From assembly GCA_049303315.1 (NCBI GenBank), contig JBAQMZ010000016.1, positions 62,001 to 126,000 of the forward strand: a DNA stretch of 64,000 nucleotides. Direction: 5' to 3'. The notes under the pieces are model-generated. The model did no database searches, was not told where the DNA came from, and saw nothing but the letters and a program-made list of their open reading frames with translations. This DNA is from Methanoperedens sp049303315 (GTDB lineage: Archaea > Halobacteriota > Methanosarcinia > Methanosarcinales > Methanoperedenaceae). Position numbers and translations under genes: made by a program. Positions 23,678 through 31,777 of this stretch are shown piece after piece (position 1 is the first letter of the stretch; each line of letters starts with the position of its first letter).

Positions 23678-24049
23678 ATGGCGTCGAAATTTTTAGATAA
23701 GTTCCTAGGAAGCGGGAAAAAGGCAAAAGCTGAGGCAGAGGAATATCAAGAACTTGATTTATCGGAATTTGAAGAAGGTTTCAAAGATGAACCGACGGGT
23801 ACTTTTATCCGGATAGCTGAACTTTCCGGGCTTGATATTATGCCGGAATTGAAGAAGCAGATATACGGCGGGAATATCCTTATGATTGATGTATCGCCTG
23901 CAAAAAAGGATAAAATGGTTTTCGACAGGGCAATCAAGGATTTAAAACAGGTTGTTGGCGATGTACATGGCGACATTGCAATGATAAAGGAAGACCAGGT
24001 CATTGTAACGCCGCGCGGCGTGCGTATCGACAGACAAAAGTTAAAGTGA
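23678..24049 (+). CDS. sepF: Archaeal cell division protein SepF
   Basis: 123 aa. An N-terminal membrane-targeting helix (MASKFLDKFLGSGKK) and an acidic linker precede the SepF/DUF552 domain (TFIRIAELSGLD, GNILMIDVSPAKKD, IKDLKQVVGDVHGDIAMIKEDQVIVTPRG split over 85-118). Archaeal SepF anchors FtsZ to the membrane. The stop overlaps the GTG of the ZPR1 gene (GTGA), so the two are translationally coupled. Confidence 0.92.
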   Translation: MASKFLDKFLGSGKKAKAEAEEYQELDLSEFEEGFKDEPTGTFIRIAELSGLDIMPELKKQIYGGNILMIDVSPAKKDKMVFDRAIKDLKQVVGDVHGDIAMIKEDQVIVTPRGVRIDRQKLK

Positions 24050-24624
24050 ACTCTGAACCGATTCACCCATTAACCGTTACCAGGAGCGTTTGTCCGCTCT
24101 GTCATAAGGAACTCCTGACAAACTGGGTTCCGGATAATATTCCTTTTTTCGGGGAAGTGATGCATATTACTTCCATCTGCGAATGCGGCTTCCGGTATTC
24201 TGATACTTTAATACTGGCACAGCGTAAGCCTGTGCGGTACGAATTGAAAATAAAAAACCAGGATGACCTTGATGCGCGGGTGGTGCGTTCCACATCAGGG
24301 ACGATAAGGATTCCTGAACTCGGTGTAAACATAGAGCCGGGACCGGCCTCTGAATCTTTTGTCTCTAATATCGAAGGCGTGCTTGACAGGGTTGAAGAAA
24401 TACTTGGAATGGTGACGCGCTGGGACGAGAAAGAAAAAACAGAGCGCGCACTGGAACTTCTCTCGATTTTAGAAAAAATAAAAGCAGGTAATTATGAGAT
24501 AACCGTTATCATTGAGGACCCGCTGGGCAACAGCGCCATAATTGCAGAAAATGCCACGAAAAAGGAGCTTACAGCGGAAGATGTTGCTCATCTTAAAACC
24601 GGTATGATAATTTTTGAGAAATAA
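24046..24624 (+). CDS. ZPR1-type zinc-finger protein
   Basis: 192 aa. The zinc finger is CPLCHKELLTNW...ICECGFRYSDT, followed by RVVRSTSGTIRIPELGV and EPGPASESFVSNIEGVLDRV, the ZPR1 family core. Eukaryotic ZPR1 chaperones eEF1A, and the archaeal single-domain form may do the same for aEF1A, which is inference. It starts at a GTG overlapping the sepF stop and overlaps the next gene by 11 bases. Confidence 0.92.
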   Translation: MNSEPIHPLTVTRSVCPLCHKELLTNWVPDNIPFFGEVMHITSICECGFRYSDTLILAQRKPVRYELKIKNQDDLDARVVRSTSGTIRIPELGVNIEPGPASESFVSNIEGVLDRVEEILGMVTRWDEKEKTERALELLSILEKIKAGNYEITVIIEDPLGNSAIIAENATKKELTAEDVAHLKTGMIIFEK

Positions 24625-25993
24625 CAGCATTTTCATAAGGCAAAAAGCGTATTTCGTCATCCTGCAGCTCCTGAAATCAATAATAGCGGGGAAAAAATAT
24701 CCCGACATGCTGCTTGGCGGGATTTTTAAAAATGAAACTTTTTCATCAGCCGAAAAGGCCACCATCGTTGGGCTCATTTACGGAATCCTGCACCATCGCG
24801 GGCGGATTGATTATATTATCGGACATGCATCAAGAGCCTCGCTCCCCGATATTGATTTAAATATTCTCAATATACTCAGGATTTGCACTTATCAGGCAGT
24901 GTTTACCGGGGCATCGGCTGCCAGTGTCATAAATAACGCTACGGCGCTTTGCGTTGATGAGAAAAGGTTCGAAGGTTTTATAAAAAGAACGGTTGAGGGG
25001 ATAATAAAAAATAAAGATGAAGTTACCTTCCCCGATAAAGAAAAAACACCTCTTGAATATATCTCAATATATCATTCACACCCTGCATGGATTGTGGAAA
25101 AATGGTTGAAAGAGTTTCATGAACCCGGCGAGGTGGAAGCGCTATGCTCTGCCAATAATCATGAACCTCCTTTAACAATACGCGCCAATCCCCTGAAGAC
25201 AAAACGCGAATCTCTCCAGAAGTCACTTGACCATGAGGGCTATACTTCATCACCAACAATGTTCTCGTCTTTCGGGCTTGTTGTTGATAAAAAAGAGGAT
25301 ATCTTTAAAACAGATGCCTTTGCGAATGGGGCTTTTGAGGTGCAGGACGAGGGCAGCCAGCTTATTACTTTGCTTACGGGGGCAAAGCCGGGAGAATTTA
25401 TTGTGGATGCATGTGCAGGAAACGGCGGAAAGTCCCTGTTCCTTTCAGGACTGATGAAGAATAAAGGCACCATTATTGCTTTTGAAACCAGCGCTTCAAA
25501 GCTTGCAAACCTGAGGCGGCGGGCAGCGAAGGCAGGCGCTTTGAATATCAGGACTGTTCAAACTGACATGCTTGGTGAATACGATGGCCGGGCTGATTGC
25601 GTATTGATAGACGCCCCATGCTCAGGAATGGGAGTATTCAGGAGAAACCCGGATTCGAAATGGAGGCTGACCCGTGAAGATATTACAGAACTTGCGGCAA
25701 AGCAAAAAGAAATATTAAGGGAATATAGCGGTCTTGTAAAACCCGGCGGGAGGCTTGTCTATGCAACATGTACCATCAGCAGGGAGGAAAATGAGGAGGT
25801 TGTGCGGGGGTTTCTTGAGGAGAACATGGATTTCTACATGGTTCCTGCTTCTGATATGAACCCAGAAATATTTGGCAAATTTACGACGGAAGAAGGATTC
25901 TTCAGGTCAGTGCCGCATGTCCATAATACTGATGGGTTTTTCGGGGCTGTGATGAGGCGCGAAAGTGTACTCGGATTAAGAAAAATATTCTAA
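24614..25993 (+). CDS. NOL1/NOP2/Sun-family RNA m5C methyltransferase (RsmB-like)
   Basis: 459 aa. The N-terminal part (about 1-145) is a NusB-like helical domain. The C-terminal methyltransferase has the SAM motif VDACAGNGGKSLFLS, the motif-IV cysteine DAPCSGMGVFRRNPDSKW and the second catalytic-type cysteine in YATCTISREENEEVV. The architecture is that of bacterial RsmB, which makes m5C in 16S rRNA; the target could also be tRNA. The start is a TTG overlapping the ZPR1 gene by 11 bases, and no better ATG is near. Confidence 0.87.
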   Translation: MRNNSIFIRQKAYFVILQLLKSIIAGKKYPDMLLGGIFKNETFSSAEKATIVGLIYGILHHRGRIDYIIGHASRASLPDIDLNILNILRICTYQAVFTGASAASVINNATALCVDEKRFEGFIKRTVEGIIKNKDEVTFPDKEKTPLEYISIYHSHPAWIVEKWLKEFHEPGEVEALCSANNHEPPLTIRANPLKTKRESLQKSLDHEGYTSSPTMFSSFGLVVDKKEDIFKTDAFANGAFEVQDEGSQLITLLTGAKPGEFIVDACAGNGGKSLFLSGLMKNKGTIIAFETSASKLANLRRRAAKAGALNIRTVQTDMLGEYDGRADCVLIDAPCSGMGVFRRNPDSKWRLTREDITELAAKQKEILREYSGLVKPGGRLVYATCTISREENEEVVRGFLEENMDFYMVPASDMNPEIFGKFTTEEGFFRSVPHVHNTDGFFGAVMRRESVLGLRKIF

Positions 25994-26015
25994 AGCTTTC
26001 TGTAATCAATACCCA

Positions 26016-26684
26016 CTAAAAAGGAGTTTCGTTACTTTTTTTATTTCCTAAAGATCTCTGTAATTCATTCATATCTTCATCAGATAAAGGCTCATTATTT
26101 AACTCATTGACTAACCACAATCCACTTTTACGAATTTTCTCTTTAGGGGAAAATAAACCTAACCAATTATTTGATGGTTTGCATTCATTACATAATGATA
26201 CTGTAGAAATAATTTTTGATTCGAGTTCGAGTCTTTTTTCTTTGTTATCTACTTGGAATGCAACAAAACTAAAATTATCTTGAAGCTCTTTTGTAACTTT
26301 ATTCTCAATTTCTTTTTGTTTATTAAAATCAATGAAATTCGTATAGTTTTCTTTTGCTTTTTTGGATGTTAGGTCTAACTCCCATTTTTCAAGAAAAGAA
26401 TTTTTGTCCTTATTTAAGATGCACCTGCCAATGTTTTTTCGGAATATGCTTCTATCTTTATTTTCATTAACGAAATGCTGTTTTAGTCGGGATCTTAATT
26501 GATTATTACCCGTATGCGTTCCAATACGAACTATCCTATTAGTACCATGAGCAGATTCTCCTCTTTCAAACAGGATATAAATACCGTTAAGTGGAATAAG
26601 TGGAATATCTTCTTCTTTAAAAGGAAATTTCAATTTTCTGAGGTTGTTAAATTGTTGATGTAACTCGTTGCATTTTTCACTCAT
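26016..26684 (-). CDS. GIY-YIG-like nuclease family protein
   Basis: 222 aa. The region 30-80 fits a GIY-YIG domain: NGIYILFERGES, RIVRIGTHTGNNQLRSRLKQHF and then SIFRKNIG. YIG is replaced by RIG, with a conserved Arg and the downstream SRLKQH. The rest is charged and helical. The DNA is much more AT-rich than the flanking genes, a sign of acquisition. It overlaps the upstream DUF6884-like gene by 8 bases. A role in mobile-element or phage conflict is inferred from the pairing and composition only. Confidence 0.65.
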   Translation of the reverse strand: MSEKCNELHQQFNNLRKLKFPFKEEDIPLIPLNGIYILFERGESAHGTNRIVRIGTHTGNNQLRSRLKQHFVNENKDRSIFRKNIGRCILNKDKNSFLEKWELDLTSKKAKENYTNFIDFNKQKEIENKVTKELQDNFSFVAFQVDNKEKRLELESKIISTVSLCNECKPSNNWLGLFSPKEKIRKSGLWLVNELNNEPLSDEDMNELQRSLGNKKSNETPF

Positions 26685-27138
26685 CTGAACATTCCTCTTT
26701 TAAGAAACCAATTCTTTCACCAATTCTTTTTCCTTTTAATATATCTTTATCATTTTTGATATAAGGAATTAAATTTTCTGAATATCTTTTTCCAGCCAAA
26801 AAGATTATTTCATCCGAATTTAAATCGCATTTTTCCCCTAATTTTTTAATTACTGTTTTAGCCCATTCTTCTCTTTCTTTTTTTGATAAAACCTTTACAT
26901 TAGGATTTTTTTCTATTTGCTTTTTTGAAATATTGCTCAAAGTTTCATTGTAAGGTTCTATTTCATCATCCAAATTTAATAATCCATATTTTGCAGAAAG
27001 GATGAAAATTTTATTAGGGTTTAATAATTTAGCATACTTAAGGCTATATCTGAAAAGCGAACTAATGTACAAGTCTTTAGCTTTTGCTTTACAAGGTAAT
27101 TTTTCGCTTACACATGAAATTAAAACGATTCTTTTCAT
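26677..27138 (-). CDS. DUF6884-like protein
   Basis: 153 aa. It shows VLISCVSEKLPCKAKAKDLY, SSLFRYSLKYAKLL, FILSAKYGLLNLDDEIEPYN and ETL, the recurrent pattern of DUF6884-type proteins common in phages, islands and defence loci. The pattern recalls domains of 7-deazaguanine-related enzymes, but I cannot assign an activity. It is AT-rich and forms an overlapping gene pair with the GIY-YIG-like gene. Nothing related flanks the pair. Confidence 0.65.
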   Translation of the reverse strand: MKRIVLISCVSEKLPCKAKAKDLYISSLFRYSLKYAKLLNPNKIFILSAKYGLLNLDDEIEPYNETLSNISKKQIEKNPNVKVLSKKEREEWAKTVIKKLGEKCDLNSDEIIFLAGKRYSENLIPYIKNDKDILKGKRIGERIGFLKEECSDE

Positions 27139-27249
27139 GTTAATTGAATTATTTTAAGTGCATATAAATATTATTAAGACAACCTCCTATTCATAAAAAA
27201 ATAAAAAAGTTACTTAAATAAGTATAGCTTGTTCATATCAGTAAATCAA

Positions 27250-27978
27250 TCAATAAATCATCTCCCCCCTTATGAACGCCGCCGACCTCTCGTCCTCCGG
27301 CGCCGTGAAAATCCCCTCTTTGCTATTCACCTCGATTAATTCCCCGTTTAAAAGCACACCCACCCTGTCAGCAATCCGCCTGACCTGGGGGATATTGTGT
27401 GTCGCTATCAGGATTGTCGTCCCGCGCTCATCCCTTATGCGTTTTATGATTTCCTCTATATTTGCCACATTGGCAGGGTCAAGATTCGATGTGGGCTCAT
27501 CAAGAAGAAGTATCTCCGGGTCATAGACTATAGCCCTTGCAAAAGCCATGCGCTGCGCTTCTCCGCCTGATAACATGCGGGCTTTTTCTTTCCCCATGCC
27601 GGGAAGTCCAACTGTATTCAAGGCATCCTCGACCTTTTTTTCTATTGCCCTTTTGTCAAAGCCGCGAACCTTCAATCCATACGCCACATTATCAAAAACC
27701 GACCCGTTAAAAACAGAAGGCGTCTGGAAAAGCAGCGACATCCTGCGCCTCATGTTGCCGGTTTTACCTGCATCAAGGGAAATCCCGTTGAATATCAGGG
27801 TTCCAGATAGGGGTTTCTCAAACAGGTTAAGTATCCGCAGAAGCGTGGTCTTTCCCGCTCCGCTTGGCCCTATTATGGCGAATATCTCACCGCGCTTGAT
27901 TTCCAGGTTTATGTTTTTTAAAACTTCTTTTTTCCCGAAAGCCATGCAGACGTTTTCAATCCTGAATAATTCCTCCAC
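27250..27978 (-). CDS. tupC: Tungstate ABC transporter ATP-binding protein
   Basis: 242 aa. Walker A is GPSGAGKTT, the ABC signature is LSGGEAQRMAFARA, Walker B is ILLLDEPTSNLD, and the H loop is ATHNIPQ. It energises uptake by the adjacent TupB permease, with which it is contiguous. Tungsten is needed for archaeal formylmethanofuran dehydrogenases and aldehyde oxidoreductases. The assignment to tungstate rests on the neighbouring TupA. Confidence 0.9.
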   Translation of the reverse strand: MEELFRIENVCMAFGKKEVLKNINLEIKRGEIFAIIGPSGAGKTTLLRILNLFEKPLSGTLIFNGISLDAGKTGNMRRRMSLLFQTPSVFNGSVFDNVAYGLKVRGFDKRAIEKKVEDALNTVGLPGMGKEKARMLSGGEAQRMAFARAIVYDPEILLLDEPTSNLDPANVANIEEIIKRIRDERGTTILIATHNIPQVRRIADRVGVLLNGELIEVNSKEGIFTAPEDERSAAFIRGEMIY

Positions 27979-28713
27979 TTAATCCCTCCTCTGGAAAAAA
28001 TTAGCCAGCATGTTTATGGAAAGATTGAGTGAGATGAGGATTATTCCGAGCGCAATTGATGTGGATATGTCGCCTTTGCTCGTCTCTGACGTTATAGCCG
28101 TAGTTAGCGTGCGCGTGTAAGATGCCCCTTCACCTATTCCACCCACGCTGCCCGTATAGGCGATGTTGCCGCCCACTATGAGGATGGCGCCCACTTCGGC
28201 AAGCGCCCTTCCGAGACCTGCTAATATTGCCGTGATGATGCCGAATCTTGCTTCCATGAGCGTAGCAATAACTGCATCTTTCTTTGTCCCACCGAGTGTA
28301 TACACAGTCTCTATTATGGTTTGGGGGACAGCTTTTATTGCAGCAAGGGAGATGCCTGTAATTATTGGCGTAACAAGAATATACTGGGCTAAAATCATAG
28401 CTTGCGGGGTGAAGATTATATTCATAAATCCAAAAGGTCCCGCTGGCACAAGCATCACGAAAATAAAGAGCCCGACAAAAACAGGGGGCAGCCCCATGCC
28501 AGTATTTACAAGCGTTATCAGGGCCTGCCTGCCCCTGAAGTGTAAAAACGCCAGCGCAAATGCAAGGGGTATGGCGGTCAGTGTCGCGAGGAGCGTAGCA
28601 GTGCCTGATACTTTGATAGAAACGCCTGTTATGCTAAGGATGTAAGGGTTTAAGCTGAATATCAGCTCAAACGCCTTGGTAATTCCCTGATAAAGGAAGT
28701 CAGCACTGCTCAT
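27979..28713 (-). CDS. tupB: Tungstate ABC transporter permease
   Basis: 244 aa with about six membrane segments. The EAA-like coupling loop is TLGGTKKDAVIATLMEARFGI followed by AGLGRALAEVGAILIVGGNI, split here by position about 140-180. The TupB-type signature GNIAYTGSVGGIG is present. It directly adjoins tupC and shares its start base with the end of tupA. Confidence 0.9.
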   Translation of the reverse strand: MSSADFLYQGITKAFELIFSLNPYILSITGVSIKVSGTATLLATLTAIPLAFALAFLHFRGRQALITLVNTGMGLPPVFVGLFIFVMLVPAGPFGFMNIIFTPQAMILAQYILVTPIITGISLAAIKAVPQTIIETVYTLGGTKKDAVIATLMEARFGIITAILAGLGRALAEVGAILIVGGNIAYTGSVGGIGEGASYTRTLTTAITSETSKGDISTSIALGIILISLNLSINMLANFFQRRD

Positions 28714-29585
28714 TACTCCTTAATACCTGCTGCCGGCACGAATAGCCCTTCTCCGTATTTGTCCTTACCGTAATTCCTTATGATGTCCTGTCCCTGTGGA
28801 GATGTCGTATAGTTGATATATTTCATTGCAAGGTCGTATTTCACGTCCGGGAACTTCACAGGGTTCACAGCCATGACATGGTACGGGTTGAAGAGATACT
28901 TCTGGTCAGATTCAAAAAGAATCCTGAGCTTTATTTTATCCTTCATGGCAAGGTATGTTCCCCTATCGGAGAGCGTATAACCTCCCTTGATGTCAGCGGT
29001 TGTGATTGTATCGCCCATGCCTTTTCCTATTGATTGATACCACGTACCGCCTGGCGTGATGTTCGCAGCTTTCCAGATGGATTTTTCCATCGTATGCGTG
29101 CCTGAGTTGTCGCCGCGTGATATGAAGGGAGATTGTTTCGTGGCGATTTTTCTGAATGCATCGGTGGCATTGCTGGCATTCCTTATTCCCGCCGGGTCGT
29201 TCTCGGGGCCGATTATCACGAAATAATTGTACATCATGTAAGTGCGGTTGATGAAACTGCCGTTGGCAACTGCTTTTAATTCAGCCTGGACTGCGTGCAC
29301 CATCACAACGTCCGCAGCGCCAAGCTCACCCGTAGCTATAGCTTTGCCCGTTCCCTCACATACAGTCAGGATTTTCACGTTATTTTCGTCCTCGAATTTC
29401 TTGTTCAGCACATCGAGCAATCGCGTATCGCAGGTAGAAGTTGTCGTAGCCAGGCGCAAATCCTGCGGAGCGGATGCAGTCGATGTCGGAGATGTTGTAT
29501 TTACAGTCGGTGCCTGCTGGACGCAGCCGGCAAATAGCGATATTAAAATCGAAACTAAAATTATTTTTGCAAAAAGGTTTTTCAT
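28713..29585 (-). CDS. tupA: Tungstate-binding lipoprotein of the ABC transporter
   Basis: 290 aa. A signal peptide with lipobox (SLFAGC, Cys21) and a Thr/Ser-rich linker precede the binding protein. TupA motifs are LATTTSTCDTRLLD (oxyanion site, Thr/Ser-rich), YFVIIGPENDPAGIRN, FISRGDNSGTHTMEKSIW and a C-terminal LRILFESDQKYLFNPY. It captures tungstate outside the membrane. Upstream lie GGAGG, a 6-6-6 palindrome and an AT-rich promoter element, with the ModE-type regulator gene behind them. Confidence 0.9.
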   Translation of the reverse strand: MKNLFAKIILVSILISLFAGCVQQAPTVNTTSPTSTASAPQDLRLATTTSTCDTRLLDVLNKKFEDENNVKILTVCEGTGKAIATGELGAADVVMVHAVQAELKAVANGSFINRTYMMYNYFVIIGPENDPAGIRNASNATDAFRKIATKQSPFISRGDNSGTHTMEKSIWKAANITPGGTWYQSIGKGMGDTITTADIKGGYTLSDRGTYLAMKDKIKLRILFESDQKYLFNPYHVMAVNPVKFPDVKYDLAMKYINYTTSPQGQDIIRNYGKDKYGEGLFVPAAGIKE

Positions 29586-29598
29586 CTTATTGCCTCCT

Positions 29599-29616
29599 TA
29601 TGTTCACTCAAACATA
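29599..29616 (-). promoter_or_regulatory. Putative operator of the tup operon
   Basis: TATGTT-CACTCA-AACATA is a perfect inverted repeat between a TATA-like stretch (TTTTATTAATTAG on the minus strand, about 29617-29629) and the tupA ribosome site. This is where a repressor would block transcription. The ModE/TupR-like protein encoded just upstream is the obvious candidate; no footprint is known to me. Confidence 0.45.
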
Positions 29617-29684
29617 ATGCTAATTAATAAAAGTTTCGAAAAAGTTGTGCCGCTCTTAATATTTTAATTAACAAAAAGATTCAG

Positions 29685-30230
29685 TCATTCTTTCCCTATC
29701 ATGACTTCTGTTGCCTTTACAACCGCCAATACTTTATCATCTTTTTTGATTGCAAGAGCATCAGCAGCCTCTTTCGTGATGACCGCTGTTATCGTTGTTG
29801 GCTCGATAGAAATCTTAACCTTTGCAATAAGACCTTCTTTTTCAACTTCTATTACTTTGCCTTTCATCTGGTTCCTTGCAGAGATTTTCAACCCGATCAC
29901 CTCCCAGAAAGTTTTGTCATAAACGGTTTGTACAAGTATTGCTTCGTATGTATTATATTCATCAAGTAAGTTTATTGCTTTTTCGGTCAGGAACGTGCCC
30001 TGAGCTTTTCCACCCCGTTTTTTAATTATCACAGGCTCACCTGCGCTCTCTTCAATTTCTTTAAGCAGGAGCCATGCATGTTTATAAGAAATTTTCACTT
30101 TCCTGCATGCTTTGTTCAGCGACCCTTCCTCGTTTATGGCTTTTAAAAGAGCAGCCTTTCCTTCTCCCATAATCGGCTCTTCCTTATTGTTAACCAGCCA
30201 TATTTTGGTTTTAGCTTGTGTCCTATTCAT
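29685..30230 (-). CDS. ModE-family oxyanion-responsive regulator with TOBE domain
   Basis: 181 aa. The N-terminal winged helix (GKAALLKAINEEGSLNKACRKVKISYKHAWLLL) is of the ModE/LysR-like type, here at about 23-57. A C-terminal TOBE/Mop domain (SARNQMKGKVIEVEKEG, KVKISIEPTTITAVITKEAADAL) binds molybdate or tungstate. It lies upstream of tupA in the same direction and probably represses the transporter when tungstate is plentiful. Confidence 0.88.
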   Translation of the reverse strand: MNRTQAKTKIWLVNNKEEPIMGEGKAALLKAINEEGSLNKACRKVKISYKHAWLLLKEIEESAGEPVIIKKRGGKAQGTFLTEKAINLLDEYNTYEAILVQTVYDKTFWEVIGLKISARNQMKGKVIEVEKEGLIAKVKISIEPTTITAVITKEAADALAIKKDDKVLAVVKATEVMIGKE

Positions 30231-30255
30231 TGCGTTCCAGGGTTCCGTTAATTCG

Positions 30256-30669
30256 TTATTGCGCTATCGCCAATACCGCGGATGGTGTGAAAATACTTGT
30301 TTCACTTAATTCCTTTATTTTCTGGGCAGTCCTTTGCATATTGATAAGTACAAGCCCCATCTGGACATTCTTACCGGTCAATGCTACCAGGAGAGCATAT
30401 TCCCCAACACGCACCGTTACAACACGGTGATTTTTGGATTCAAAAAGCAATGTATCGATATTCTCGCTGGAAAGTTCTTCCATGGTCTCGCCTGCACGTT
30501 TGAACGCTGCAGCACAATATGCCGCAAAGGTTTCTTTGTTTACTTCTCCTGAAGTCGTGCTTGCCATGATCAGCCCATCATCAGTCACCAATGCAGAGCT
30601 TAAAATATCACCTGTAGAATTTTCCAGTTGCTCAAGTGCAAGATGATATAATTCAGCTTTAGTAGTCAT
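30256..30669 (-). CDS. Roadblock/LC7-domain protein
   Basis: 137 aa. It shows the roadblock fold pattern ILSSALVTDDGLIMAS, AAYCAAAFKRAGETMEEL, DTLLFESKNHRVVTVRVGEYALLVALTG and LVLINMQRTAQKI. Prokaryotic members (MglB-like) regulate small GTPases or assemble signalling platforms. Its start overlaps the stop of the upstream membrane-protein gene (ATGA), so the two are likely partners. No Ras-like GTPase gene is adjacent. Confidence 0.88.
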   Translation of the reverse strand: MTTKAELYHLALEQLENSTGDILSSALVTDDGLIMASTTSGEVNKETFAAYCAAAFKRAGETMEELSSENIDTLLFESKNHRVVTVRVGEYALLVALTGKNVQMGLVLINMQRTAQKIKELSETSIFTPSAVLAIAQ

Positions 30670-31388
30670 GTTAATCGCCCGTGAATGTGCCTTCCTAACG
30701 ATTTTAGCATTTTTGTCAATACGTATATGGATATTACCGCAAACACCCCAAAAAGCGTTTCAAGAGTTTCTCTGATAGAATAGGGTATTGTACAGCCCAT
30801 ACTTGCTATGAAACCCAGGGATTTCCATAAAAGAGCGAAAATTGCCGCTATCTGGAATAACATAAATACTTTTACAAATTCCCCCGCAGCCCGCGTTCCA
30901 AGCATGTAGGTTGTTAAAATGGTTATTGAACTTCCCACTATCCATACGAGATTTTCTATTGAAGACATGATATTTTTCAAATCACCAAGTTTTATGCCTG
31001 CAATAGATAGGAAAATCATGACAAGCGGGAACAGAAGAGCAAGTACAAAAGGAAGATATGTCGCTATTTTTGGAATTGTTTTCCTCTGGCATATCAAAAT
31101 ATACAGGTAGATAAACAGAGAAGCCATAAAAATCGCAGCCCATATTCCGAAAACATATCGTATGGAAGCAATTAAAAGTGAATTACTCAGGTGGCCTAAT
31201 TCGCGGATTCCGAAAAAGAGGAAAGTTAAAAACAAAAAAGTCCATGGCATGTCACCAACATTCCACATGTTCCGGTTCCTGTATGCTGTGATGACCAGGA
31301 CAAGGGAAGCCCACCAGAAGATATTTGAAAGAATAACATGCAACCCGATAGTTTCCTCATTTCCATTTAAAAAGGGGGCAAGTATCAT
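30666..31388 (-). CDS. Seven-segment membrane protein of unknown function
   Basis: 240 aa with about seven hydrophobic segments (for example IFWWASLVLVITAY, TFLFLTFLFFGI, IWAAIFMASLFIYLYILI, ATYLPFVLALLFPLVMIFL). The segments are joined by short loops, and the basic C terminus (KSLGRHIHGRLT) should face the cytoplasm. The layout resembles 7TM sensor modules of archaeal signalling proteins. Translation is coupled to the roadblock gene by a 4-base overlap, which suggests a membrane receptor with a cytosolic adaptor. No enzymatic motif is visible. Confidence 0.7.
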   Translation of the reverse strand: MILAPFLNGNEETIGLHVILSNIFWWASLVLVITAYRNRNMWNVGDMPWTFLFLTFLFFGIRELGHLSNSLLIASIRYVFGIWAAIFMASLFIYLYILICQRKTIPKIATYLPFVLALLFPLVMIFLSIAGIKLGDLKNIMSSIENLVWIVGSSITILTTYMLGTRAAGEFVKVFMLFQIAAIFALLWKSLGFIASMGCTIPYSIRETLETLFGVFAVISIYVLTKMLKSLGRHIHGRLT

Positions 31389-31513
31389 AAACCGTTAATC
31401 ATTTTATCGGTATATTAATTTTGTCATGACAGGATATTGAGATTTTTTGAGAGAAATTCAGATGTGCCTATGCCTGATAAAGGTTAATATAATGGTCAAT
31501 CATAGGGATTCTT

Positions 31514-31732
31514 ATGGAATACCTGAATCTTCAGGGCAGGGTCTGCCCCTTTGTGTTATTCTATACGAAGAAAAAACTGGAAACGGTGCCATCCGGTGAA
31601 AAACTGGAAGTTATAATCGATGATCCTACAGGAAAAGAAACCATTTCAGGCTGGTGCAGGACTCATCACCATGAAGTTTTGGAAATAAGCGAGTCTGAAG
31701 GCCGCATCAAAGTCATCATCAAAAAACATTAA
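31514..31732 (+). CDS. TusA/SirA-family sulfur-carrier protein
   Basis: 72 aa. The family core is LNLQGRVCPFVLFYTKKKLE, with the persulfide-carrying Cys11 before Pro, followed by GEKLEVIIDDPTGKETISGW. TusA proteins hand sulfur to tRNA, molybdopterin and other acceptors. A Cys at 48 (GWCRTHHHE) and the His cluster are unusual. It precedes the Cys-rich/hypA pair by 45 bases. Confidence 0.88.
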   Translation: MEYLNLQGRVCPFVLFYTKKKLETVPSGEKLEVIIDDPTGKETISGWCRTHHHEVLEISESEGRIKVIIKKH

Positions 31733-31777
31733 TAAACCTTAAGTAGAAAACGGTTCGTAATATTACTAACGATAGTT

